A stretch of 40,300 nucleotides of DNA from an uncultured Lachnospiraceae bacterium. GTDB taxonomy: Bacteria > Bacillota > Clostridia > TANB77 > CAG-508. Below are positions 26,901-35,140 of this stretch, piece after piece (positions within the stretch are counted from its first letter, which is position 1; every line of letters begins with the position of its first letter). The stretch covers positions 1 to 40,300 of the forward strand of contig CAMEHU010000014.1 in the NCBI GenBank assembly GCA_945917765.1, given 5' to 3'. Below the pieces are notes generated by a model that did no database searches, was not told where the DNA came from, and saw nothing but the letters and a program-made list of their open reading frames with translations. Made by a program: the position numbers and the translations under genes.

Positions 26901-29900
26901 AGTAGACGTAGATATCGTACCAGGAAAAATAGACCATATTAGTGTATATTATGCTCAAAAAGATAGTGATAATTATACATTATTAACACCTTCTGGAGTT
27001 CGCCAAGGTGGTTGTGAATTAAAAATTGAAGGTGTAAATGTACAATTTGGAGTAACAAATGACAATGTTGTTGCTATAATTCCAAATAAAGTAATAACAA
27101 ATTCAAAATATGGATTAAGATTAAGAAAGATTTCATCAGGCAACAGAAGTGCATTAGCTGGAGTAGAATTTAGTGGAACAGAAAATAATTCTCAATTAAC
27201 ATTTGATGCTACTGATGCAAATGGTTATACAAATCAAATTACTAAAGATATAACATTAGATAATTATGAAACAACTGATAGTTATGTAATTAATGAAATT
27301 AATTTAGGTTCAAATCAAAATTATACAAAATTAAATAAAAGCATTAATGTTGATGTTAAAAAAGAATTAACAAAAACAGGTGAATTAAAATTAAAAGAAT
27401 TTGACATTTATGTTGATGGAAGTGAAATTACTTTAAAAGATACAAATGTATCTGATACAATTAATGTTACAGATGCTAATGGTATAAAATATACTATTGA
27501 AGCAAAAGTTGAAGCAATTAATGATATTAAAACATTAACATTAACTGTTCCAAATGCACCTGATACAACAGTTGGATTAAAATTAGTTAAAGTTAATAAA
27601 AATGATGAATCACCAATTGCAGGAACAGGATTTAGTATTTATAAATATGGAACAAGTTCATTAGTTTATAATGGTGAAACAGTTGCAACAACAGATGGAA
27701 TTCTTGTTGATGATAAAATTGAAGCTGGAACAAGAACAATTGAATATGAAATTTACGAAGATTATGCAGCAGCAGGATTTGTAAATACTTTAGCAGATAA
27801 AGTTTTAAAATTAACTGTTCAAGAAACAGATGGTGTTGTACAAAGTGCAGAAGTTAAAGTTTTAAATAAAGATGAAAACAGAACAGAAGCTGATGACCAA
27901 ACACTTGCAACTGCTACAGTTCAAGATGGTAGAGCTGTTGTAAAAATCGCAAACCCTCCAGTTGAGAAAGATGTTGACTTAGCTTTAAAGAAAGTTATTA
28001 CAAAAATAGATGGACATGAAGTTAAAGCAAATTCAACACATAGATTTGGTGAAATATATGAAAGAACAACAGAAGGAAAAATGAGAATTGATACTACTCC
28101 ATTACAAAATGGTGGTCATGATGCAGAATATTATTTAAATAAAACACCAATCTTAGTAGTAAGAGGAAGTAAAGTAACTTATGATATCAATATCTATAAC
28201 GAAGGTAAAGTTGATGCAACAGCAGGTGAAATTGTAGATTTCCTTCCAAATGATATGAAATTTGATAGAGTTCTTTATAAAGGACAAGAGTTAACAGCAG
28301 GAACAGATTATACTTATAATGAAAATACTAATACATTAAGAATTAAAGTATTAGCTAATAAAGAATTAATACCACATTATGATGCAACAGAAAATAAATT
28401 ACATAGCGAAACTGTAACTGTTGAATGTACTGTTAAAGATAGTGCAAAAAGTAACTATAATTTGACAAACATTGCAGAAATTACACAATATATTGCAAAA
28501 GATATAAATAATAATAGCAACAGTGTAATCGATACTGATATAGATTCAACAGCAGGTAACTGGAGTTATTTAACAGCACTTGATTATTATCATAAAAAAA
28601 TAACATCTGATGTTGCTGAAAGATATGATAGAAGTGGATTAAACTGGGCTAATTATATAGGTTTATTAGTAGGAGAAAGAACAAATACATTTGAAGAAGG
28701 CGTGTTCAAAAACTACTTAGGAGAAGAAGACGATGATGACTTCGAAAAAGTAAGAGTTATTGAAGTTGACTTAGCGTTAAAGAAAATTATTACACAAGTT
28801 GGAAATAAAACAGAAAATACATTTGGAGAAGGATTTACAAGATTCCAAGATGTAAATGGTGAAAGAGAAGTAAAAACAGATGTTAGAGCATTAACAAGAT
28901 TATCAGATGTTACAGATGCTGAATATTACTTAAATAAAACACCTATTACAGTAGCAATTGGAGATACAATTTCTTATCAAATAAGAATTTATAATGAAGG
29001 TTCAATTAACGCTACTGCAAGTGAAATTAAAGATTATATTCCTAAGGGATTAGAATTTGAAAGTATTTATTCAAGTGATGGAACTGAATTAACAACAGGA
29101 TTTGATTATAATAGAGCTACAAATGTATTAACAATTACATCATTAAAAGATAACTTTATAGAATATTATAAAGGAAATGCTAGTGAACAAGGTCAAATAC
29201 CACCAGAATATAACTATGTAACTGTAAAATGTAGAGTTACAGGTGCTGTTACAGGTGTATTAACAAATGTTGCTGAAATTTCTGAATATCAAACAGAATT
29301 TGGTACAACAACAAGAGATGTTGATTCACAAACAACAGGTGAAGGTGAATGGAAAGCTCCTGAAGGAACAAATAAAGAAACTTTAGAGGGAAAATCTAGT
29401 AAAGATTGGGCAGATTACTATGATGGAGTTGAAGAAGGTAAATTCAACAACTATCCAGGACAACAAGATGATGACGATTTTGAAAAAATCATGGTAATTG
29501 GTTATAGATTTAAAGTTAAAAAATTCAGTGATTGGGCTAGACGTGGATTATCAAATGTTACATTTAAAGTAAATGGACAAGAATATGTAACAGATGAAAA
29601 TGGTATAATTGATTTTGGATGGCAAGGAATGAATTCAGACAACACAGTTGCTGGAGAATATAATGTTGAAGAAATTAGTGCTGATGGATATGAAATGCTT
29701 GAAAGAGCAGTTTCATTAAAGTTAAAACAATCTATAGTTGAAGGTCAAACAGTTATATCTTCATATGAGTTAACTTTTGGTGAAGCTGAACCTTTTGAAA
29801 TAGCAGTTGACGGAAATCACCACAATTACATTAAATATATTGATATTACAAAAGGTCAATATATGGTTCTAAATATTGATAAAGACGAAAATGGATGTTA

Positions 29901-32562
29901 CGAAATTCAATTAGAATTTTCTAACAGACATAAAGATTTAGATTATGAATTATATATTAGAAAAGTAGATAGTTTACAATCAAACCAAGGAATTGGTGGA
30001 AGTAGATTTACTGTTGAATCATTTAAAATGAACAAAAAACAAGATGATTTAGTATGGAGACTTGGTATGAAGGAATCTTTTGAAACAAGAGATGACGGAT
30101 TAGTAAAAGTTTCAAAAACAAAATTAAATATACAAGATTTTATACTTGCAGGAAATAATGAAACATATGATATTTATAAAATAGAAGAAGCTGAAACTCC
30201 ATATAATTACTTCAAAATTGCAGATGATCAAGATATCTACTTAACTGTTAACAAAAAAGCAACAACTGATGAAAATGGAAATTATACAGGTATTAAAGTT
30301 GATAGTATTAAATTAACTTTAAATAGAGGTACAGAAGATGAAGTATCAACAGAAGCTGGTAAAACAGTTACATTGGAAAATGTAAAACTTGAAAAACAAA
30401 TCAAAACAGTTGATATTAAAGCACAATTAATTGAAGTTACAAATGATGAAACTGGTGAAGTAATGCCAACAATTATTGTAACAGTTCCAAATGTTAAGAA
30501 AGAATTTGACTTAAGTCTTCGTAAGCATATTATAGAAGATAAAGAAAAATTCAGTGTTAATAGATGGTCAATGCCACAAGTTAATGCAGAAGGAATCTTA
30601 AATGGTTCTGCTACAACAGCTATTTACAATAATGCTAAAGAACCAGCAATTGAAGTAGAGAGAAAAGATATAGTAAGATATGGTATTAGAGTTTACAACG
30701 AAGGCGAATTAGGTGGATATGCTGAAGTTGTAAAAGATGATATACCAGAAGGATTAGAAATGATTGCACCAGAATATGATGATAATGGAATGCCTTTAAA
30801 TACAAATGCTATGTACAGATGGGTAATGTTAGATAAAGATGGAAATGAAACAAATGACGTTACTAAAGCTGAATGCATTGTATCAGACTTCTTATCAAAA
30901 GCACATGGTGAAGAATTATTGCCAGAAGGTTCAATTCAAGAAAATCCATTCTATATGATAGCATTTGATACAAATACAATGACATCTCCAGTAAGTAGAG
31001 AGGTTCAAGTAGAATTTAAAGTAAAAGATACAGCTAAAGAGGGAGAGGTTATTATTAATAAAGCTCAAATTTCTAAACATTCAGATGAATTTGGTAACAC
31101 AAGTGATGATGGTGTTATAGATAGAGACTCAACTCCTGATGTTTGGGAACCAGCTCCAAGAGATGATGACCAAGATACTGAAAAAATAGTTGTATTAAGA
31201 GATAAAATCTATGATTTAGCATTAAGAAAATTCATCACTAAAGTAAATGGTGAAGAAATTGCTAATTCAAGAGAACCACAAGTTGATTGCAGAAACTTAG
31301 TTGCAGGCGGACATGATGCAGATTATTATCATACAAAAGATCCAGTACTTGTAAATCAAAATGATATAGTTGACTATACATTAAGAATTTACAATGAAGG
31401 TAAAGATGATGCTTATGCTGAAACAATCTATGACGATGTTCCTGCAGATACAGAGTTCGTACAACCATTATATGATGAAAATGGAAAACCATTAAACTTA
31501 AATGCTGAATATGGTTGGAGAATGTATAGAAAAGCTACAGAAGAAGAAATTAAAGAATTAGAAAATGTTGAAAGTAAAAATATTTTAGTATATGATGATG
31601 TAGTATATATCCCTACAGAAAAAGCTGAAGAAGCAGTTTTAGTTGCAACAGATTATTTATCAATGGGTAATGGTGCTGATAAAAACTTAATTAAAGCATT
31701 TAACCCAGCAATTGGCCAAATGACTGTTGAAAACTATAGAGATATTAAGTTACAATTTAAAGTTAAAGAACAAGAAAACATTTCAGAAGAAAAAATTATT
31801 ATCAACTATGCACAAATAGCTAAAATGCTAGGTGAGGGCGGTAACCCAGTTATAGATATCGACTCTACACCAGGTAAATGGATTGATACTGATGATGACC
31901 AAGATATTGAACAATTAAAATTAGGAAAATTTGACTTAGCTTTATATAAATGGGTAAGTACAGCTATAGTTACTGAAAATGGAAAAACAACACAATATGA
32001 AAGCGGACATAACCAAGCTGATAAAACTAACTTAGTAAACGTAAGTATTCCAAAGAATAGTTTAAATAAAGTATCAGTTAAGTTTAAATATCAACTTAAA
32101 GTTGAGAACCAAGGTTCAATTCCTGGAAAAGCATTAGAAATTAAAGATCATATTCCAGCTGGATTAAAATTTGTTGAAGAAGACAACAAGGAATTCAGAT
32201 GGGTTGCAGTTGATGATAAAACAATTGTAACAGACTACTTAAAAGATACTGAATTAAAACCAGGTAAAGCTACAGAGGTAACAGTTGTTTTAACATGGAT
32301 TAACGGTTCTGAAAACTTCGGAACAAAGGTTAACTATGCAGAGATTAGTAAAGATTACAATGATTTAGGATGGCCTGATATTGATTCAACACCAGATAAC
32401 TTTACTGGAAAACCACAAGAAGATGATGAAGATGAAGATGAAGTAAAATTGACAATTAGAACTGGTGTGCAAAGTGTGGTTTATGTGGTAATTGGAGTTG
32501 CTGTTATGGCAATCGTTGCTGGTGGAGTTTTAGGAATTAAGAAATTCGTTGTTAGTAAATAA
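23914..32562 (+). CDS. Giant surface protein: NlpC/P60-like domain, SpaA-like domains, six DUF11-like modules, C-terminal membrane anchor
   Basis: A 2,882-residue protein. An N-terminal hydrophobic segment (about residues 9-31) is an export signal or anchor. Residues about 57-245 resemble an NlpC/P60 cysteine peptidase/amidase: C109 in GIDCSGLIYW and H229 in DDHAWLTLG are the expected catalytic pair, with an unusually long spacing. SpaA/Cna-B-like domains follow near 335-430 and 488-600. Six DUF11-like modules begin with (V/F/Y)DL-(A/S)-L-x-K near 659, 1354, 1618, 2198, 2433 and 2673, with more SpaA-like domains between some of them. Most modules close with D-x-DS-T-P and then an Asp cluster (DDDDF or DDDQD near 895, 1606, 1851, 2416 and 2660; DDEDEDE near 2836). 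The C-terminus is a membrane helix (VVYVVIGVAVMAIVAGGVLG) ending KKFVVSK, with no LPXTG. It is likely a wall-spanning fimbria-like rod carrying a peptidoglycan-acting or thioester/amidase-like head (inference). Confidence 0.93.
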   Translation: MERRNVKGKSLIVVAAIALVMMFASVLIKNAFFAKRSIEIANNEQQIEAAGGNNVLTSELVISQACKLLGTPYGGGLNSGVNGKGVTGNPWSGSYGSFKEPNDIRGIDCSGLIYWSLGSLGATSSNFYQNNPIPMDTFGWKGCATSQGRTTLVNSKVDTSNWKINYNGKAYAVTALKNQDVIGDNGLRYYEYGEKGQYLPAGVVIISAGNQLSGLILPDGSSVRTRDDHAWLTLGYLNTDDPKEVANYLKTLGVEESKLVVGYRQGNIIVDEQGNDITSTATVIKEGDCKYWRIEAKVGQGVIVDNGDPDAETVTVNGVGKAMGPIYAFHFTEEVKGDYVFSINKTDENGNILALTADTFRIYRNDELLSNNDYIISGNKIVITKDLTKVFEGASDNFVVEENVAPEGYVKYEKIIAFDIKTEYNPTLGKKVGVVDPDTFYINEIKQNFVNGEYQFDGGQIHLNDIDLSGNKTGDVNLKVKNKKLAGKYDLSIYKTDASGKEMNGAKFTVKSISNNSNNTFEGNWETKNLIENESSFTLKDNVEINSVDTKDVYEIVETQTPAGYIGLNKKIVLLVEKEIKDNKYVISNVKVYAFDSNEEVSGSALANDTNLIGTANNFGTENERKVNYDVDGKTFNVVLPESDSVNSSIKVFVQNKFVDLALKKTITKVDNIDVSKANSFNTGRLLSELGNAVRDLTAEGVDLSPLETSTNASYYMNKKPVEVAAGQKIEYSIKVFNEGQVRARASKIADYIPNGLKVIGVKYDDSDLVANTDYTYDEAKGVLNIDLTNKGQLTYPRTNGRIFYDEVIVICEVKDNATGVLTNVAEITEYMDENGVIEKDIDSTPNNWNAPNNESKLENTKDSSSWREYNTNPNADEWDYDYLAQDTGLNGNKGDDDDFDKVIVAKDKKYTLTIRKINAQNEEAINDVLFNITKTVNHNDGTAEEISTLNNVNFVDEKIVQDVTFNELKSGKVTYILEEVKNADNKYIQIEGKIKVDVDIVPGKIDHISVYYAQKDSDNYTLLTPSGVRQGGCELKIEGVNVQFGVTNDNVVAIIPNKVITNSKYGLRLRKISSGNRSALAGVEFSGTENNSQLTFDATDANGYTNQITKDITLDNYETTDSYVINEINLGSNQNYTKLNKSINVDVKKELTKTGELKLKEFDIYVDGSEITLKDTNVSDTINVTDANGIKYTIEAKVEAINDIKTLTLTVPNAPDTTVGLKLVKVNKNDESPIAGTGFSIYKYGTSSLVYNGETVATTDGILVDDKIEAGTRTIEYEIYEDYAAAGFVNTLADKVLKLTVQETDGVVQSAEVKVLNKDENRTEADDQTLATATVQDGRAVVKIANPPVEKDVDLALKKVITKIDGHEVKANSTHRFGEIYERTTEGKMRIDTTPLQNGGHDAEYYLNKTPILVVRGSKVTYDINIYNEGKVDATAGEIVDFLPNDMKFDRVLYKGQELTAGTDYTYNENTNTLRIKVLANKELIPHYDATENKLHSETVTVECTVKDSAKSNYNLTNIAEITQYIAKDINNNSNSVIDTDIDSTAGNWSYLTALDYYHKKITSDVAERYDRSGLNWANYIGLLVGERTNTFEEGVFKNYLGEEDDDDFEKVRVIEVDLALKKIITQVGNKTENTFGEGFTRFQDVNGEREVKTDVRALTRLSDVTDAEYYLNKTPITVAIGDTISYQIRIYNEGSINATASEIKDYIPKGLEFESIYSSDGTELTTGFDYNRATNVLTITSLKDNFIEYYKGNASEQGQIPPEYNYVTVKCRVTGAVTGVLTNVAEISEYQTEFGTTTRDVDSQTTGEGEWKAPEGTNKETLEGKSSKDWADYYDGVEEGKFNNYPGQQDDDDFEKIMVIGYRFKVKKFSDWARRGLSNVTFKVNGQEYVTDENGIIDFGWQGMNSDNTVAGEYNVEEISADGYEMLERAVSLKLKQSIVEGQTVISSYELTFGEAEPFEIAVDGNHHNYIKYIDITKGQYMVLNIDKDENGCYEIQLEFSNRHKDLDYELYIRKVDSLQSNQGIGGSRFTVESFKMNKKQDDLVWRLGMKESFETRDDGLVKVSKTKLNIQDFILAGNNETYDIYKIEEAETPYNYFKIADDQDIYLTVNKKATTDENGNYTGIKVDSIKLTLNRGTEDEVSTEAGKTVTLENVKLEKQIKTVDIKAQLIEVTNDETGEVMPTIIVTVPNVKKEFDLSLRKHIIEDKEKFSVNRWSMPQVNAEGILNGSATTAIYNNAKEPAIEVERKDIVRYGIRVYNEGELGGYAEVVKDDIPEGLEMIAPEYDDNGMPLNTNAMYRWVMLDKDGNETNDVTKAECIVSDFLSKAHGEELLPEGSIQENPFYMIAFDTNTMTSPVSREVQVEFKVKDTAKEGEVIINKAQISKHSDEFGNTSDDGVIDRDSTPDVWEPAPRDDDQDTEKIVVLRDKIYDLALRKFITKVNGEEIANSREPQVDCRNLVAGGHDADYYHTKDPVLVNQNDIVDYTLRIYNEGKDDAYAETIYDDVPADTEFVQPLYDENGKPLNLNAEYGWRMYRKATEEEIKELENVESKNILVYDDVVYIPTEKAEEAVLVATDYLSMGNGADKNLIKAFNPAIGQMTVENYRDIKLQFKVKEQENISEEKIIINYAQIAKMLGEGGNPVIDIDSTPGKWIDTDDDQDIEQLKLGKFDLALYKWVSTAIVTENGKTTQYESGHNQADKTNLVNVSIPKNSLNKVSVKFKYQLKVENQGSIPGKALEIKDHIPAGLKFVEEDNKEFRWVAVDDKTIVTDYLKDTELKPGKATEVTVVLTWINGSENFGTKVNYAEISKDYNDLGWPDIDSTPDNFTGKPQEDDEDEDEVKLTIRTGVQSVVYVVIGVAVMAIVAGGVLGIKKFVVSK

Positions 32563-32617
32563 TTGTGAGCTATAGTAGTTTGTGATTTTGGGTGAAAATA
32601 AGAGGATAATATAGAAG

Positions 32618-33153
32618 TGCACAGTTGGGGACGCGTCCCAGCTGTGCATTTTGCACAGTTTGGGACATATCTTTGCTTATACACTTTAAATATAGGCAAG
32701 CACAACCTTGTTTTTCATTATATTGTTTCATTAAAATATATCGATAATTGCTTTGGAATACTTTTAAAATGTTTTTTTGGGGGTGGTTGCCGAGAGAAAA
32801 AATAATAGAAAATTTAAGAATTTTGAAAACGTAATCTTCGGGGTATAACAGTTTCTAATGGTTGCACCCTTGAGCCTCTCCGCAGAGGGCACTTGCGCAC
32901 CCTCAAGAGGTGCAATGCATAAGAAACTGTAATACCCCTACGTTAACATTTTCAAAATTCTTAAATTTTTATTATTTTTTCTCCGAGGGGGTGTGGGGGA
33001 AACATTTTAAAAATATTTCAAAGTAATGGGGGGATTTTAATGAGACTTTATAATGAAAAACAAGGTTGTGCTTGCCTATATTTAAAGTGTATAAGCAAAG
33101 ATATGTCCCAAATTGTGCAAAATGCACAACTGGGACGCGTCCCCAACTGTGCA
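32618..33153. repeat. 536-bp inverted repeat with REP-element tips (MITE-like or giant hairpin)
   Basis: The outer 105 bases of each arm (32618-32722 and 33049-33153) are inverted copies with only two mismatches. Inner arm stretches still match, for example 6 differences over 36 bases around TTTTGAAAA...ACAGTTTCT. The core nests shorter stems: TTGCACC (32862-32868) with GGTGCAA (32909-32915), then CTTGAG with CTCAAG, then GCCTCT-CCGC-AGAGG. The tips are two copies of the 56-bp GGGACGCGTCCC element. Each arm could encode a similar 62-residue peptide, but this follows from the repeat and I do not call a gene. No transposase or clear target duplication is visible. It lies downstream of the giant gene ending at 32562 and may also end its transcript. 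Confidence 0.88.
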
Positions 33154-33322
33154 GGCTCAAATTGTTATCTAAATGTTATAAAAATTTAATAAAAGAATAT
33201 TTTAGAGTATCCCTAAGACAGCACAGGATTTGTCTGTTTTTGTGGGCTTTTTTTTACTTAATGAATATAATAAAATTATATTAAATGAAAAAGTAACCAT
33301 TAAAAAAGAGAGGGATTTTTCA

Positions 33323-33535
33323 ATGAAAAAGAATTTTTGTGTAAAGGTATTTTTAGGAGTTGTAATTGCTTTTGTAACTATTACTGCAATTGCTATTACA
33401 GCTAGACTAGGTGTTGGAAGTACTAGTAATAGTGTTTTAAATTTAACACCTGAAGACAAAAGAGCAATGTCTTACAACTTAGTAACAGATGAAAGTACAG
33501 TCTACTATCTTGACATAGTACAAGAAAAGACATAA
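33323..33535 (+). CDS. Small exported or membrane peptide, unknown
   Basis: A 70-residue reading frame starting at ATG 33323 with a GAGAGGGA site upstream. The open frame extends back to 33230, but nothing supports a start there. The N-terminus is MKKNFCVKVFLG followed by a hydrophobic stretch (VVIAFVTITAIAIT), so it is a signal peptide or single membrane anchor. The short tail contains NLTPEDKRAMSYNLVTDEST and ends in DIVQEKT. I recognise no family. The tail could be a decayed remnant of a larger secreted protein. It sits just beyond the long inverted repeat and upstream of the DUF4143 ATPase. Confidence 0.6.
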   Translation: MKKNFCVKVFLGVVIAFVTITAIAITARLGVGSTSNSVLNLTPEDKRAMSYNLVTDESTVYYLDIVQEKT

Positions 33536-33595
33536 AAACTTTGAATTCGTGAAAATAAGACAAAATAAAAAACTTGAAAACGTGATAATAGATGC

Positions 33596-33624
33596 TTGAA
33601 AAAACAATGATTTCGTGATATAAT
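33596..33624 (+). promoter_or_regulatory. Promoter of the DUF4143 ATPase gene
   Basis: TTGAAA, a 17-base spacer and TATAAT, 31 bases before the ATG with a TAAGGAGAG site between. Related TTGAA...CGTGA(T/A)A motifs occur about 32 bases apart upstream, so earlier promoter copies may be present. Confidence 0.85.
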
Positions 33625-33655
33625 TAAAACATGAAAAAAAATAAGGAGAGATTTT

Positions 33656-35008
33656 ATGAAAAGAAAAATTTATAATGATCTTTTAGAATGGAAAAAGAGA
33701 AGTAATGGTAAGACTGCAATACTTATAGATGGAGCAAGACGTATAGGTAAAAGTTATATAGCAGAAGAATTTGCAAAAGAAAATTATGAAACATATATTT
33801 TAATAGATTTTTCTAAGGTACCACAAGCTATAAAAGATTTATTTGAAAACTATTTGGATAATCTGGATTATCTTTTTACATATCTGTCACAATATTTTGG
33901 AAAGAAGTTATATGAAAGGAATACTTTATTTATATTTGATGAAGTTCAATTTTGTCCACGAGCAAGAAGTGCTATAAAACATTTAGTGGCGGATGGTAGA
34001 TATGATTATATAGAAACAGGTTCGCTTATTTCAATAAAAAAGAATGTAAAAGATATTTTAATTCCCTCGGAGGAACACATATTGAAAATGAAACCTATGG
34101 ATTTTGAAGAATTTATGTGGGCAATGGGAAATAGTACAATGATGGATTTTATAAAAAAATGTTATGAAACAAGAGAACCACTAGGGCAAGCATTACACAG
34201 AAAGGCTATGGATTATTTTAAAGAATATTTAATAGTAGGCGGAATGCCACAAGCGGTTGAAATTTATTCACAAACGCGTGATTTTGAAATGGTAGATGAA
34301 ATCAAAAGAGATATTTTGACTTTATATAGGCAAGATATAAGAAAATATGGAGAAGAAGTAGCTTTAAAAGCTGAAAAAATATTTGATGAAATACCAAGCC
34401 AACTTCAAAAACATGAGAAAAAATTTAATTTAGCATCAGTAGATGTAAATGCTAGATATAGGGAATATTATGGGGCATTTTATTGGCTTGATGATGCTGG
34501 TTTAATAAATATTGCATATAATACAACAGAGCCAAACATTGGATTAAATTTAAATAAAGACTCAAACTCTTTTAAATGTTATATGTTTGATACAGGTCTT
34601 TTGCTATCAATGGCATTTGATGAAAAAGGAATTGTATCTGAAGAAATTTATAAGAAAATATTATTTGATAAATTGACATTTAATGAAGGAATGATGATTG
34701 AAAATATAGTGGCTCAAATGCTTGTTAATGCTAAAAGAAAATTATATTTCTTTTCAAGAACAGATAGAGATAATTCTGAAGATACGATGGAAATAGATTT
34801 TCTAATTGCAAAAAGTAAAATTACTTCAAAACATAATATAACTCCAATAGAAGTAAAATCTGGAAAAAACTATACTTTTTCGTCATTAAAAAAATTTAAA
34901 AACAAATACAAAGAGTACTTAACATATTCCATAATAATCCATCAAGAAGATTTAAAAGAGGAAAATGGAATTTTGTATATGCCAATTTATATGACGGAAT
35001 TGCTGTAG
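33656..35008 (+). CDS. AAA+ ATPase with C-terminal DUF4143 (nuclease-fold) domain
   Basis: A 450-residue protein. Walker A is G26-ARRIGK-S33 and Walker B is LFIFDEVQ with D95-E96. The C-terminal third has a PD-(D/E)xK-like arrangement: D381 in EIDFLIAK, then E399-x-K401 in PIEVKSGK. This is the usual AAA_14 plus DUF4143 layout, common and often multicopy in gut Clostridia and Bacteroidetes. Its biochemical role is unsettled; links to DNA transactions or defence are suggested by the folds only. It has its own promoter and no partner gene in the same operon. The TAG stop touches the first base of a REP-like element at 35009. Confidence 0.93.
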   Translation: MKRKIYNDLLEWKKRSNGKTAILIDGARRIGKSYIAEEFAKENYETYILIDFSKVPQAIKDLFENYLDNLDYLFTYLSQYFGKKLYERNTLFIFDEVQFCPRARSAIKHLVADGRYDYIETGSLISIKKNVKDILIPSEEHILKMKPMDFEEFMWAMGNSTMMDFIKKCYETREPLGQALHRKAMDYFKEYLIVGGMPQAVEIYSQTRDFEMVDEIKRDILTLYRQDIRKYGEEVALKAEKIFDEIPSQLQKHEKKFNLASVDVNARYREYYGAFYWLDDAGLINIAYNTTEPNIGLNLNKDSNSFKCYMFDTGLLLSMAFDEKGIVSEEIYKKILFDKLTFNEGMMIENIVAQMLVNAKRKLYFFSRTDRDNSEDTMEIDFLIAKSKITSKHNITPIEVKSGKNYTFSSLKKFKNKYKEYLTYSIIIHQEDLKEENGILYMPIYMTELL

Positions 35009-35064
35009 TGCACAGTTGGGGACGTGTCCCTATTGTGCATTTTGCACAATTGGGGACATATCTT
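35009..35064 (+). repeat. Palindromic REP-like element (copy at 35009)
   Basis: TGCACAGTTGGGGACG, then TGTCCC, ATTGTGCA, TTTTGCACA and GGGGACATATCTT. It begins at the base after the DUF4143 stop. The central ACGCGT has changed to ACGTGT, so this copy is slightly decayed. Its orientation relative to the upstream gene is the same as at 13273 and 32618. Confidence 0.85.
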
Positions 35065-35078
35065 CCTTGTGAATAATC

Positions 35079-35120
35079 GGGACGGTTCTAAAAATAATTT
35101 TGAATTTTTAGAATCGTCCC
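35079..35120 (+). repeat. Hairpin of the GGGACGGTTCT family
   Basis: GGGACGGTTCTAAAAA pairs with TTTTTAGAATCGTCCC (one mismatch) around a 10-base loop. It ends 20 bases before the SprT-like start codon, close to its GAAGGTGAT ribosome binding site, so it could act as a terminator or as a leader structure. Confidence 0.75.
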
Positions 35121-35140
35121 TAAAATTAGAAGGTGATAAC

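Noticed and set aside
1739-32562. LPXTG-type sortase substrates among the giant proteins
   Set aside because: None of the three C-termini has LPXTG-like motif, helix and charged tail in order; only the third has a helix with a basic tail, without the motif.
32850-32935. tRNA or tmRNA in the core of the inverted repeat
   Set aside because: The core folds as nested simple stems with no T-loop GTTCGA-type motif or acceptor/CCA layout.
32617-33160. Two similar 62-residue frames on opposite strands in the long inverted repeat
   Set aside because: Similarity is forced by the inverted arms; both begin inside the REP element, lack ribosome binding sites and show no protein-like conservation beyond the DNA repeat.
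33230-33322. N-terminal extension of the small exported peptide
   Set aside because: No ribosome binding site at 33230, while ATG 33323 has one and directly begins a signal-like MKKNF segment.
35024-35140. N-terminal extension of the SprT-like protein
   Set aside because: This part is the REP element and hairpin read as codons; ATG 35141 has a proper ribosome binding site.
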